The position numbers and the translations under genes were made by a program. Of a stretch of DNA of 39,744 bases, positions 11,685 to 22,884 are shown piece after piece. Each line of letters opens with the position of its first letter. The first letter of the stretch is position 1. The DNA is taken from assembly GCA_007026445.1 (NCBI GenBank), contig VDMD01000181.1, forward strand, positions 1 through 39,744, read 5' to 3'. A model generated the notes under the pieces. The model ran no database searches. It had not been told where the DNA came from and saw only the letters and a list, made by a program, of their open reading frames with translations. This DNA comes from Schizophyllum amplum (lineage: Eukaryota; Basidiomycota; Agaricomycetes; Agaricales; Schizophyllaceae).

Positions 11685-12297
11685 GCTGAGGGAGAAGGAG
11701 GGGAGGAGAAAGGTGAGAGTGAGTAGCGACGTCGCAGACTGACGCGTCTTAAGGATGAGTCCATCCAATTGTCAAAGCGCGGCCGCAGCATTCATGGGTG
11801 ACAGACCCATCCCTGGACCGACGAAACGCGGCGACAAGCCCTGCGACGGACGGATATCAGGATAATCATCCGCAAACGATGGATCTAAACGTCGAACACA
11901 CACAGTATACATGACTGCTGCTGCTGCTGTATCAGCAGCGATGATGAGAGCCTCGATATGTATGGAAATTCGTGGTGGTCAACGACAACACTCCGGCATC
12001 TGCCGAGTAGCAGGAACGCGATCACGTGGTCCCATGCGTGCTCATTAACATTGTCCACTGTTAGATTCGTTGCTCTTTAATCGGAAGCGCCTGCGGCACT
12101 GCATGAAACAATGTTACCCGTCAAAGTGAGCGAAGAACGTCAGTAGTATTGAGAAAGGCCATGGTGCAGACGGGCACTCGAGCAGTCCTTGGACCTGAGG
12201 CTTGCCTTACGATGACATTCAGACGGTCCTTTTAGACTGTCCAGTCTGTCCTCGGTTCAGCGGGTGTATATCGCTCAAAATGGACTTTGTCGCTCAT
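11685..12297. other. Intergenic with a (CTG)5 microsatellite
   Basis: No gene seen. Five CTG units occur at 11915-11929, followed by an imperfect mirror (cagcagc). The left end is the GH71 promoter side. Confidence 0.5.
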
Positions 12298-12783
12298 TCA
12301 GCGTCGCCGCTGCTGCAGCTGATATTCATCGTCGACGCTGAGCCTGTCGCCTACATTATATATGTGATCGTGCCCGTAGGTACTACAATCACAAGCGAGC
12401 ATCCTTCCCCTCGCCGTTGGCAGATAGTTTCGGGCGACATGCGTATGAGAGACCTCAGGTGACAGCGCTTCCTTCAACGACAGCTTCGCCATTCCCGACG
12501 TATCTGAGTCCGTGTGTGACGCGACCGACCCCGCATCGTCTCGAACGCCGACCTGTCTGCGTGATCGAGTGTAGCGCTTGATCCAAGTGTAGATAGTGAC
12601 CCCAATGAGGATGATGCAGACGCCTAAGACGAAGAAGAGCGCGCCGGTGTAGTGTTGACTTTGACGATAAGTGTGAGCGGGTGCAGAGGCGAAGGGCGGG
12701 GCAGCGGACGTCGAGGACGCTGGATACGTAGACAAGGTCTGTTTAGAGGTCGCCTCGTCCGAGGAAAGGCTGACACTAGGCAT
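12298..12783 (-). CDS. Predicted single-pass membrane protein of unknown function
   Basis: I do not recognise the family. From the ATG at 12781-12783 the ORF gives about 161 aa: a Ser/Thr/Ala-rich segment (TLSTYPASSTSAAPPFASAP), one strong membrane helix (GALFFVLGVCIILIGVTIYTWI), then a basic stop-transfer run (KRYTRSRRQ) and an acidic/Ser-rich tail ending LSVDDEYQLQQRRR. The layout suggests a small plasma- or endomembrane protein with a cytosolic C-terminus. No signal peptide is visible from this start; the frame stays open upstream to 12903, and a signal-peptide exon could lie further upstream, around 12900-13340, but none is proved. Confidence 0.45.
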   Translation of the reverse strand: MPSVSLSSDEATSKQTLSTYPASSTSAAPPFASAPAHTYRQSQHYTGALFFVLGVCIILIGVTIYTWIKRYTRSRRQVGVRDDAGSVASHTDSDTSGMAKLSLKEALSPEVSHTHVARNYLPTARGRMLACDCSTYGHDHIYNVGDRLSVDDEYQLQQRRR

Positions 12784-13585
12784 GGCGAGGCGCGACCGAT
12801 GGTGATGACGATGAAGCGGCCGTTCTTGCGAGAAGGCGGTATGTAGTTTGTCTATGTGCTGCTGATAGTCTGAGCGTAGGCGAGTCTCTTGAGATGGGCG
12901 CAACCGATCAAGGAGGGTTTTGAGAACAGGGGCTCGCGCTATAGATATCTGAGTTCATGGCGATCGTGCTGCCGCTGGTGATTGAATGTCATGGTCAGGC
13001 TTTCCTCCGCGGCAGCAGTTTCGATCGACGCACCTGCGCCGAGTCTCGCCAATTTGGAGTATTTGACAGATATGCAAAGGAATCCCAAAGAATAAACACC
13101 ACCGAAGGGGCGTCGAGCCCAGCTGGAGCTGCTCTCGACAAAAGGACATGACGGTGACGGTGAGATGAGGCGGGCTGCCGGCCCGGAGCGCACACCGTCT
13201 TTCAAGAGCTTTCAAGTTCCACCATCTCGGCCGCACTTTCTGCCCATCTCTTCGGCTATGCCCCCACGAAGATGCAGGTCTCTGCCGTGCCAGTACTTTG
13301 TAACTCACAACAGGTGGCTTGCAATAATGACTGCGCACAGTAGGCTGGTCAGGCTGCCCTTTTTAAGGCGTGAAATCACTTGCAGTTGGGCAGTAGGCGT
13401 GTCGCAATTGCTGTATTATAGCTCATCCAGGACGCCCAGCTACAGAAGACGATGTACGAGTGCGTACTGTGCCCATGATGCCGAAAACTGGCTAACTCGC
13501 ATTATGAAAGGCGCCCGGCGCGTTCTCGGCTTCGCAGACGCCACCTAGTAGCTCCTCGCCTCGAGGCTGAGAAGTTCGCCTTTCG
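12784..13585. other. Intergenic/divergent promoter region
   Basis: This stretch lies between the divergent membrane-protein and helicase genes. Overlapping ORFs on both strands show no conserved motif. It may hold an unrecognised 5' exon of the membrane-protein gene. Confidence 0.4.
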
Positions 13586-13593
13586 TATATAAA
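13586..13593 (+). promoter_or_regulatory. TATA box (TATATAAA) of the DDX60-like helicase
   Basis: TATATAAA sits 43 nt before the ATG at 13636. The short pyrimidine-rich leader (ttctttcttctctccc) follows directly. Confidence 0.5.
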
Positions 13594-13635
13594 CCAAGGC
13601 GCCCACGGTTCTTTCTTCTCTCCCAACCGTTCGCC

Positions 13636-16600
13636 ATGGATCTTGGCGACGATATCGACGAACAGCAGCGTCCCGCTGCACAAACATTCGACGCGTCCTC
13701 CGCAGAGGACGCCCTGAGGGCTTTGGACAATGCCTGGTATATAGGCGCGACCAAGAAGGCGCGATGGATGGATATTCTCGGAGACTATGCGGGCGAGGAA
13801 TTGTTCCTCATCGATGGTGCGTGTGGACGTTGCGGGAGGCCGTTGCGGCGCTAATGTGCATGTCTAGGCGATTCGCTCATTCAACGGGTCCTTGACGACC
13901 CACTTTTGGCTCTTGGGAAGGATGGTGGTGCGCCCCATCATACTGAATGCTTGACTAGACCGCTGATTCTCAACAGATGTCGGCTTCCAAACGTTGCACG
14001 CGTTGTACACACTCGAGAAGGTTTTGTCGGAGTTTGTCAGCCGCGGCTGTAACTTCGAGATTGTATTCTGGGAAGGTAAGCTCGCCACCGTTTCCCTCTT
14101 TCACGTAAATGATTCTCATCGTAATAACTAGACAATGCGCCAATTACTGTCAAAGCCGGTAGCGGCGCCTTTGTGACCACATCCAGGCGGCTTGCGCGTC
14201 GGATACTCAAGCACCACTGCGAGAGCGTTCTGAACATCCCGTCAGACTTTTCAGAGCCTCGAAGACGATGCGTGGGTGCGATACGAGCATGAGAAGAAGG
14301 TGCGCGATCTACCGAAGTTCACATACGGCTGGCTCACTCTGTCATGCAGCCGATGTTCGTCCTACTCAATGATGGCTCCGCGATCAATGAGAACGAGTCA
14401 CTTGCCGCAGAGCGTATTTTATCTCAGCGTGCCGCAGTCCTCGCGCTTCAGCGCTCTGGTTTACCAATAGTATTACTCAACGGCATTGAATTTCGGGACT
14501 CCAAGGTAGGCACATCGCAATGGCCCTCGTCATAATCTGAACATTCCGAAAGATATCATCCTTCGTCTTCGAACAACGACGAGTCGGCGAGCTGCCCAAG
14601 AAGCTGTCCCGTGCCGTCAATATGGCCCGTGCTCGGCTGCAAGGGCACGCGGCAGAGGTTGAAGGCGAGACGAAGGGCTCACTTGTCGAGTTCATCAAAC
14701 GTCTCCTGGATCGCGGCGCAAACACCAAATTCTTCAAAGAGCTGCTCTACATCTTTGTCGCACATCTTCAGCTCCTCCCGTCTTTATCGGTCGCAGAACG
14801 CGCCCAGCACGTCCGTCACGTCCATCCGAAGCTCAAGACTCTTCTGCTCGAAGAGTTCCTGCCTGTGGCACTGTCTGTTGCCGGCCCGTTGCACGCGATT
14901 ACGGATGTCGATGGCCACATATATGTGGCGCTTCTGGGTGCTGTTATCGACGGTGTTTCCCCCGATCTGAGCCATCTCCTCGGCAATGATCGCGACGAGC
15001 GCATTCGTGGGCTATGGAAGGATGCCTGCTGTCCCGCTGTCGATCTCGTAGCCTTCGCTCGCCACTTCGCCTGTCCGATGGCTTCGTCAAAGCCTCGCGC
15101 TATCGTTTCTGAGGACGTATACGCAGTCCTACCCTTTCACGAGCCAACCTTCGACGAGCATTTGTCGGACATCCGCGTTCCCACGTCGGAGGAGCAGGAG
15201 GGTCTTCTGGCCGGCGTACCCGTAAAATACGCTCGAGGGGTCCTTTTCGCCGACGTGCATCACTGGCACAACAACCGCAGCATTCTACCATCTCACCTTG
15301 GTGGCAAACCAGCTGAGAAGAAGTCGACGAATGCATGGCAGCGCAGCCGGCAGCTACGTAGCGAGCAGCAGCGCTTCACGCACGGCCTTCAGCAGCAGGC
15401 GGCGACGCTGATGGGCACGGTCGGCCTGAAGCAGCTCGTCATTGCGCCTGCGGGCAACGGGTCCGACCAGCGCGTTGCGGTCAGCGACAAGCGAGCATCG
15501 GGACGGACTGCGATGACGCACGCAGCGAAAACCTCGCAGAAGACCGCGAAGGGCAAACCGCCCAAGATGTCGAAGAAAGAGCAGCTCTTGCTCGACATCC
15601 AGACGAAGAAGGACGCGGAGGGGCGGAAGACGTCCATCAAGAGCTGGAAGGCACATTTAGTGGCGATGGGAGCGTTGTCCGTGGATGGGAAGCTTGCCTA
15701 TCTCGACCAGATCAACCGCAACAAGGAAGAAGAGGCCTGGTTAGGTACGGAACTCCGCGCGCTGCGTCTCGACCTTCTGCTACGCTTGGATCAACGACCC
15801 GGCGCGCGACACTGACACGGCCCGCGACAAGTACACGACGCAAGGCCATGCACACATAGCCGACTTGTGTGGACGCAAGGTGCTCACGAAGGCGATTGCG
15901 GAGAAGATCAGCGGCGTACTTACGGTCCTCGGGTTCGGCGCGTACGCGAAAGACTTGCTGCCGGATGAGGAGAAGCTCGAGGACTTGAAGATGACGTTCA
16001 AATTCGTCGACTTGCTTGAGGCGAAGGGCACGCAATCTATCTTCCCCTGGATGCGCGTTCTGGAGGACCCGGTCGAGTGGCAGTTGCGGCTCTGGGGAGA
16101 GCACATGGACCGCAGTATTGATGCTGCGAGCGACCCCCGCGTGGGCTTCCGCCCCGATGCGTGGCAACGACGCGTCCTCGACGCTATCGACCGGAACTCT
16201 TCCTTGCTTGTCATCGGTCAGTACTCGACGATTTACCGTAGTGAAGTATGTTGATCTCCTCCATACAGCTCCGACGAGCTCGGCAAGACGTTCATATCAT
16301 ATTACGCCATGGAGAAAGTCTTACGCGACAGCGACAACGGTATACTCGTTTACATTGCGCCAACAAAAGCTCTCGTCTCGCAAATTGCCGCTGAGGTTTA
16401 CGGACGCTTCAAGAAGAATCTGAAATCCGGTTCACTATGGGCGATGCAGACTCGCGATTACCGCGTCCACGATCCGCAAAACTGCCAAATTCTCGTCACT
16501 GTGCCCGATATGCTCGCGATCATGTTGTTGAGTCCGCCTCTTGCGCGCTCGTGGACGCCCAGGATTAAGCGGTCAGTGGCGAAGCACGCCTTTCGCGTAC

Positions 16601-19571
16601 AGTATACTTAAAGACGTTACAGGATCATACTGGACGAGATTCACTCCATAGGTCAGCAAGAGGGTGGCGCCGTCTGGGAGCAAATACTTCTTCTGGCACC
16701 TTGTCCGATCATGTGCGTGTCGCATCTCGTCTTACTTTACGTCGTGAGCTCACGCACTTCTAGCGGTCTTTCAGCTACCATCGGCAGTCCGGAAAAATTC
16801 AACGACTGGTTGGCCACGGTCCAGCGCGCACATGGCTACGAGCACGAGCTTGTCGAACATCTCATCGGTACTCGCACCTGCGAAAGTACCGCTATGTGCT
16901 GGCGAAAAGTCCGCCGCTGTTTGAAGGATTGCAATCTTACGAGACCTCTCACCGCGTTCGTTTCCTTCATCCCGCGTCGATTCTCGGTCACGGACCGCGC
17001 ACGATGCCTCCGGACCTCGCCTTTGAAGCGTCGGACACGCTCTCGCTATACCACGCACTCGTCAAGCAGAGGAGCGTCATTAATCTCGATATCGACATCG
17101 ACGACTTGAAGCCAGTTACTTTTTTCAAGTCATGCAGAGGCTTCATCACTCAGAAGGATGTCCTTAGATACGAAGCGGCGCTCAAGGGGGTGTTGACGCA
17201 ACTTATCGAGGCGTCTCACCACGGTGACGCAGCGTCTGCCCTGAGGCTCATTGCTCGGGAGTTGCAATCGTCCTTGGGGCCTGAGGGTGACGCCGACGAC
17301 GTCGCATTCGCTTCGAACGCCGGGCGCTTTCTTAGAAACATGGTGCATTTGGTGTCTGATCTGCATGCCAGCGGTAGCCTTGTGAGTGAGCGTCTCCCGT
17401 CGGTCCGCTATGTTGTGCTCATGTATTTGATAGCCTGCTATTATCTTCAACTTCGACCGCTCGTACTGCGAAATCATCGCAATCGAACTGGTCAATAATC
17501 TCGAGCGTGCTGAGAGGACTTGGCGCCAAAAGTCGCCCGCTTGGAAGTCTCGCGTCGAGGAGTGGGAGAAGTGGCAAGCGAGTGCGAAGGACAGACAACG
17601 ACAGGAAACGCGAGCGAAGCGAAACGCCACGAAGGACGATGACGGCCCCAGTGCGTCAACAAATACACATTCCTGGCAGACTTCCTTCGACCCCAAGGCA
17701 CCATCGGAGGGCTTCACGTTCGCTGGTGTTCATGCGTACACCAAGGAGGAACTGGACGAAGACATAGCGAAGTGGAATGGCGCTCGAGAGGCGTCGCTCG
17801 TAGGATGCCCTGGATCTTCAAAGCCTTGCGCCGGGGAATTGCAGTTCACCATTCGGGTATGAACAAACATTATCGGACGCTTATCGAACGGTGAATCGAT
17901 CGACAAAGAACCCAATACGGTGTCTAACTAGTCACCAGTCTCTTCCGCATCGGATATGTTCGTGTCATGATATCCACAGGCACGTCTGGCGCGAATGTCT
18001 AAAGCCATCTGAAACTGACTGCTTACACTCCAGGAACATTGGCTTTGGGAATCAATGCACCAGCGAAGACGGCGGTGTTCGCGGGCGATAGTCCATTCTT
18101 GACTGCGTTGATGGTACGTGACTGTCGAAGAAGTAGATATTTCTGCTGAGCTGAGTTTCGTTATGAAGTACCGCCAATGTGCAGGACGTGCAGGACGACG
18201 AGGATACGACCTCTTTGGCAATGTGGTCTTCTATGGCCTTCCAGAGGAACGCGTGCAGCGCCTCATCCTCTCCAAGCTTCCTCATTGGGCGGCACCTTCC
18301 CTGTGACGTCGACTATGTGCCTGCGTCTAGTCAACCTTCTTCATGGCTCTGGGAATGCGATGGTTGCGGTGGACGCCATCCGTAGTCTGATGTCCCTGCC
18401 TCATGTCACATTCTCCGCTGGCCCCGGACGCACCAGCTCTTACATCATGTGCGATTCAGCTTCGATTATCTTCGGCGGGCGGGCCTCCTGGACGGCGAGG
18501 GCAAGCCCATGAACCTCTACGGAGTGGCCGCTCATCTATATGTGAGTAGAAGGTCACTAAACTGCTGTAATTTGCTCAAAGTCCGTCTAGTACACGGAGC
18601 CCAGCAACTTTGCCCTTGTCGCGCTTCTTCGCAAGGGGACACTGCATGACATTGCTGCCCAGGCAAATTTCGAGGAAGCCAAGCGCGAGTTCATCATCCT
18701 GATGTGCCATCTCTTCGACCGCCGTTACCTGTCTCGCGTGTACACCAAGAAGGAGCATCTAGAGGACCTCTGCAGGCGGTACCCTTCCCGCATTGTGTTG
18801 CCAGCGCTTCATTCCGATGCCTTACGCGTTCTTCGGATGCACGACAAGGAGATCCTTAAAGTCTTCAAGGGTTACGCCGTCACGTTTGCTCAGGCGCAGA
18901 TCGACAAGCTTCCTAGCGACGGAAGTCTACCCCTGAGTCATGTTCAGTACCTCGGAGACGGCACTCCTTGCCTTGTTAGAGGGTCGCTGCTGCAATCTGC
19001 TGTCCCGCGCGTCGTCCGCTCCTCGTTCGTTGCGACCTCGGGTCATGGGGATCAGTTTGACAGCGTGGGCGAGCTCTGCCGCACGGCGCGCGCGGGCGTT
19101 GATTTGCATGAGCACGGAATCCCTTCTATGGAGCGCTTCATACTCTCTGCAGACCCACGTCAATCGGACAGCATGGAGCATATCCTCAACGCCTACATCT
19201 ACGACTTTTACACGCACGGGCAGACCTCCACTCTCGCTCAGGCGAACGGCATACGGCATGGCGACATTTGGTTCCTTCTCGAAGACTTCAATCTGACGCT
19301 TCTCACGTTGAAGACGGCACTGCAACAGCTCCTGCAAGGCGGACACGACGACGATACCACGGGTGTCGTGGGTACTGCGGACCCGGCGGAGGATGATGGG
19401 GTGGACGAGGTCGAAGGTGAGGAGCTGAAGGAGGATGATGAGACGCGTGACGAACAAGGGGAGGAGTTCTCTCGGCCCAAAGGTATCCCGGACTTTGACT
19501 GGAATGTATACCGAATGGTTTCGAGCGCGCATGCGGGCTTTTACGAGAAGTTCAAGGCGATGTGGGCGTAG
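13636..19571 (+). CDS. DDX60-like Ski2-family DExH RNA helicase
   Basis: DDX60-type proteins are large superfamily-2 RNA helicases of the Ski2 group; in animals they act with RIG-I-like sensing and RNA decay. The N-terminal half starts [20 protein letters not shown] and includes [27 protein letters not shown]-type and [14 protein letters not shown] blocks. Helicase motifs: motif I VIAPTSSGKT, split by an intron at 16217-16268; motif II DEIH (16633-16644); motif [15 protein letters not shown] (about 16765); HHSGMNK (about 17847); motif [15 protein letters not shown]; motif [14 protein letters not shown] (18175-18210). The C-terminal region ([21 protein letters not shown]) ends with an acidic stretch (about 19370-19465) and [10 protein letters not shown], stop at 19571. 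Expected length is about 1,700 aa. At least eight apparent one-base errors interrupt it (about 14240, 15770, 16282, 16880, 17815, 18290 and 18440 among them); the one at 16282 falls in Walker A. RNA-surveillance or antiviral function in this fungus is inference. Confidence 0.85.
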
Positions 19572-19936
19572 TTGTGGTGTCGCGTCGCTGCGCATACCAT
19601 CGAACTTTCCGACGTGATTACATTTCTATATGTTACTTCTTCATGCTGCAAACGATGTTCTTCTCTCGCTGCTACTTGCCCGAATTTAAGGAGAGAGCAC
19701 ATTGCACTCATCGTGGCAGAACGCTGGTGGCAGACTGGTACCTCGTCAGTGCCGCGGTCGGTTGAGCTCGTTTGAATCCATGAGCATTTGCGGAAGATGT
19801 CACAAAAAAGTTTATCAGACTTGGCGTTGACACCGTCCCCTCACTTTCCCAAGCCTTTCCTCGACCGTTTGGCGCGTATCTTTCGATTCCCTGGGCCGTT
19901 TAGGATGATTTAAAGTGTCCTGGATACCCAGAATAA
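19572..19936. other. Gap between helicase and accessory block
   Basis: No gene recognised. It contains an A6 tract (19803-19809 region), AT-richer than its surroundings, and ends in ATACCC (19924-19929), a hexamer that also precedes the tRNA on the right side. Confidence 0.35.
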
Positions 19937-19973
19937 GCCGCCGTAGCCTAATGGTTATGGCGTCGCCTTCTGG
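19937..19973 (+). pseudogene. 5' half of a tRNA gene, truncated in the anticodon loop
   Basis: GCCGCCG (acceptor strand), TA, D-arm GCC-TAATGGTTAT-GGC with an A-box-like TAGCCTAATGG, G, anticodon stem TCGCC and loop TTCT are all in place. No partner acceptor strand, B box (GGTTCGA) or T arm follows; instead a hairpin begins 14 nt downstream. The anticodon cannot be fixed because the loop is cut. Confidence 0.6.
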
Positions 19974-19986
19974 TGCGCCGACCACT

Positions 19987-20062
19987 AGCACCCTTGGGCC
20001 GCCCTGGGACCCACGAGGAGCGCCAGCGACGGAGGGGTGTCCCAGGGCGGTCCAAGGGTGCT
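19987..20062. repeat. Long inverted repeat: 24-bp stem, 28-nt loop
   Basis: Arm 19987-20010 (AGCACCCTTGGGCCGCCC...) pairs with arm 20039-20062, with a single G-T mismatch at one position. It is GC-rich and very stable. Lying just inside the tRNA fragment, it may mark the element's left end, a recombinase binding site or a transcription block. No second copy is seen elsewhere in the window. Confidence 0.75.
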
Positions 20063-20079
20063 TTGCGCGCCGGGAACAT

Positions 20080-20235
20080 GCGTGTCGTGCCCGTCGTCGT
20101 CGCGTCGTCGTGCCCGTCGTCGTCGCGTCGTCGTGCCCGTCGTCGTCGCGTCGTCGTGCCCGTCGTCGTCGTCGCGTCGTCGTCGTCGCCGCGTCGTCGT
20201 CGCGTCGTCGTCGCGTCGTCGTCGCCGTCGCCACT
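20080..20235. repeat. 23-bp minisatellite grading into (CGT/CGC)n
   Basis: TGCCC recurs at 20088, 20111, 20134 and 20157, exactly 23 bp apart, inside a unit made of CGTCGTGCCCGTCGTCGTCG; it then decays into CGTCGT/CGCGTC runs to about 20235. ORFs here are Arg/Ser homopolymer-like and open in all frames, so they are not taken as coding. Confidence 0.75.
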
Positions 20236-20837
20236 ACCATCCGACCGCGGCCGTCAACTCCGTTGGTCGTCCACCACCGTCGTCTTCCGCCCTGTCATGG
20301 CTGCCGCCGTCATCGTTGTCATCGCCGCCGTCGTCGCTGCTCCCGACGTCGAGGAAGCGCCCCGCCGATCGGCCGCCGCCGCGTCCCGCCCCGCCCCCCT
20401 ATCCGTGTCGCGTCGCGTCGCGTCGACGCGTGACGTCATGCAATTTATTATTCCGTGCCGTCATGTCAGAGTACATTGCCGCCTTCTCATCCCCGCCGCG
20501 CCGTTCACCCCGAGCTCCCTCCCGCGCGCCCTCCCCTCGCCTCCACCTCCCGCGCTCGTCTCTTGTACGGTCTCGCCTGCGCCGCCGTCATTACTTCGTC
20601 TGGTCGGTCGTCAGCCATGGATACATTCGGTATCGCACGACGCACCGGGATCGGCAGGGTGGACGACAACGCTTGCCGCGGAGCGCGCGTCCGTCTGCCT
20701 CCTCTGGGATGCGCGGTCGACCAGGGGGCACGACGAGCATTGGGATTGGCGGCAAACGCGGCCTTGTATGCGTCGGACGCTTCGCACGGTTGCGACATGA
20801 TGGGCGGAAGCAAAAGCGCGGCTTGTCTCCCGCCACC

Positions 20838-22274
20838 ATGTCCTGGTCCGACTCGTCAGACGACGGCTTCTACTCGGATCGAACGGTGGGCGACGTGTTT
20901 GGCGACGAGGAGGCGCCCGACAACATCGACTTTTGGGTCACCGCCTACGAGGACGACTTGCGCGAGTTGGAGATGGCGCTCAGGCAAGTGTCGCGCAGCC
21001 GGCGCGCCATCGCGCGCATACATCCAGCCGAACCCGGCGATCTTGCCCGCCGTCGACCGCGTCGACCGCTCCCTATACAAGCCGTCACTCGGTATCCTCA
21101 GGTACGTGTACGCGCTTCGGCTCCCGTGCGTTCGCTCACACCACGATAGAACCTCCCGGGCGAACTCCGTCACCGCTTCCCCTACCAAATTCGACGCGAG
21201 CGCCAACCGTCACGCCAGTCCGAGCCCTCCCGCCAGCCGTCGGCGAGCCCTCGCCACCACATTCGCCCTCCCGCCAGCCATCGCCCGCAGACGAAGAGCC
21301 CACGGAAACGACGGGCACAGACTCGACCGTTGTCGAACCCCCTGCTCGGCGGCGGGGTCGCCCCCCGGTTTCTGCGAGCATCTCCGCCGAGCAGGTCGCA
21401 GAGACCGTGCGCGCCAATCTCGGACAGGCGCCCCTGCATCCCCACGACCTCCTCAGTCTCGTGCCCCAAGGTCAGACGCTGAAGCGTCGCCAGGCGCTTG
21501 CCAACGCCACTCGCGGCATCGCACCGACCGGCGACTGGGACACCGTCGTCGACCATCTCGTCGACTCTGACGTCTTCGCCGTCCTCCGCAAGCAGAAGAG
21601 CTTCCTCGCGGACACCGACCTTACGGCGTTTGCGAGACAGCACGAGGTGAGGCGCTCATGCGCATATACCCACGTCGCTCACACCCGACAGACTATATGC
21701 CGCTTTCGGCAGACGGCCGGCGTTCACTCACTCGTGTACAAGACACTGATCAAGCTCTTCGACGTCTCGTTCGCCCGCCGCTGGCATGCTTGCTGTCAGC
21801 ACGACGACCGCTTCGCCACCCGCTTTTATCAGCAACTGTGGGCAGAGACGCCGGCCGGAAAGGCCGCGCTTGCTGACGCGGACCAGGCCACCGTCTTCAA
21901 GACGCACAAAAAGGCCATCAGAGACCAAGTCACGCGAAAGCAGCAGCCCCACGTCACTGCTCGCAACCGTCTCCTGCGGCTGTTTGCTAGGGTGCGTGCG
22001 TCCGCACGTCTGCGTCCCTTCCCTGACTATATTCCAGTTCGGGCCCATCGTCTTCATCGACCCGTCCTGGGATTACGATATCCTCTATAATACCGCGAAC
22101 GGCCCCGTGGCCAATGAGGCCGCTACCGCGTACTACGACGCGTTCGCGGCCGAGACGGACTTGGAGACGCGAAAAACACTGTACATGCACGCCGAAGCGG
22201 CCCGTCATTGCTTTGCAGATAGCATAATGGACAAGGAGAACCTCGACCGTCCGCGGGCAGCTTTGGGAGCTTAG
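20838..22274 (+). CDS. Element gene A: unknown protein with disordered region and AT-hook-like motif
   Basis: I do not recognise this protein. The start is supported by a strong Kozak context (cgccaccATGt). It begins MSWSDSSDDGFYSDRTVGDV, continues with a charged helix (YEDDLRELEMALRQVSRSRR), then a Pro/Ser-rich stretch (about 21170-21330), an AT-hook-like ARRRGRPPV (about 21345), and a helical C-terminal half (SISAEQVAETVRANLGQAPL, FATRFYQQLWAETPAGKAAL, FGPIVFIDPSWDYDILY), ending DRPRAALGA with TAG at 22272-22274. Introns fit at about 21101-21149, 21646-21691 and 21992-22036. At least one frame change between 20838 and 21170 is unresolved. The AT-hook suggests binding of AT-rich DNA; role with the neighbouring recombinase is inference. 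Confidence 0.55.
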
Positions 22275-22884
22275 AGTACATGCTGCATTTGCGTTTATGA
22301 CGTAGTGAAATAACCTTTTCCCGGAACATCCATCAATGTTCACGCGCGCGTGCTGGCATTGTCGTCGCCCACAGCGTCTGGCGTCGTGCTCACCTTGCTG
22401 CTCACGCCGCCCTCTGGACATTCCATTTTCCTCCCGCTATGCCATCCACGTGTGGGGCCAACCCTCAGCCTTCCCCAGTGTTTCGACAAGGCGATCCTTG
22501 ACATGACAGGTGGTGTCGTGCCATGTCGCACCCTCTCGCTGTCGTATTCTGCCGTCTGTGGACCACTGGCACCGACCTCCTCCCTGCGAGTCCTATACGC
22601 TACTCGCCTCCTCCATCCACTCAACCGGGCCCACTCATGTATAAAACCCAACGCGCCCTCGATCACTCGCTCGTCGTATGGTCGTCGACATGTCACCGGG
22701 ATGACCGGCGACAGTACGTGCGCTCAAAAAGAAGCGCCATCCACAGTTATAAAGCAAAGGAGGCAATACGTCGCTGCCTCGCTGCCTCCCCCATGCTTCC
22801 TCACGGGCCGTGCGGTCGGGAAACCTACCCGGCGTTCTCAATGCCCCGAGAAACGCATGTTCCTGCCAGCACGGGTACCCATCG
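22275..22884. other. Intergenic between element genes A and B, with two TATA-like sites
   Basis: AATAA-type signals (agtgaaataacc, about 22310) follow gene A. Upstream of gene B lie TATAAAA at 22640-22646 and TATAAAG at 22748-22754, the latter 131 nt before the chosen ATG. Short ORFs in this stretch show no conserved features. Confidence 0.4.

Noticed and set aside
19815..20439. Long Arg/Ser- or Thr/Asp-rich ORFs on both strands
   Set aside because: They are translations of the CGT-rich minisatellite, open in several frames at once, with no domain or splice support.
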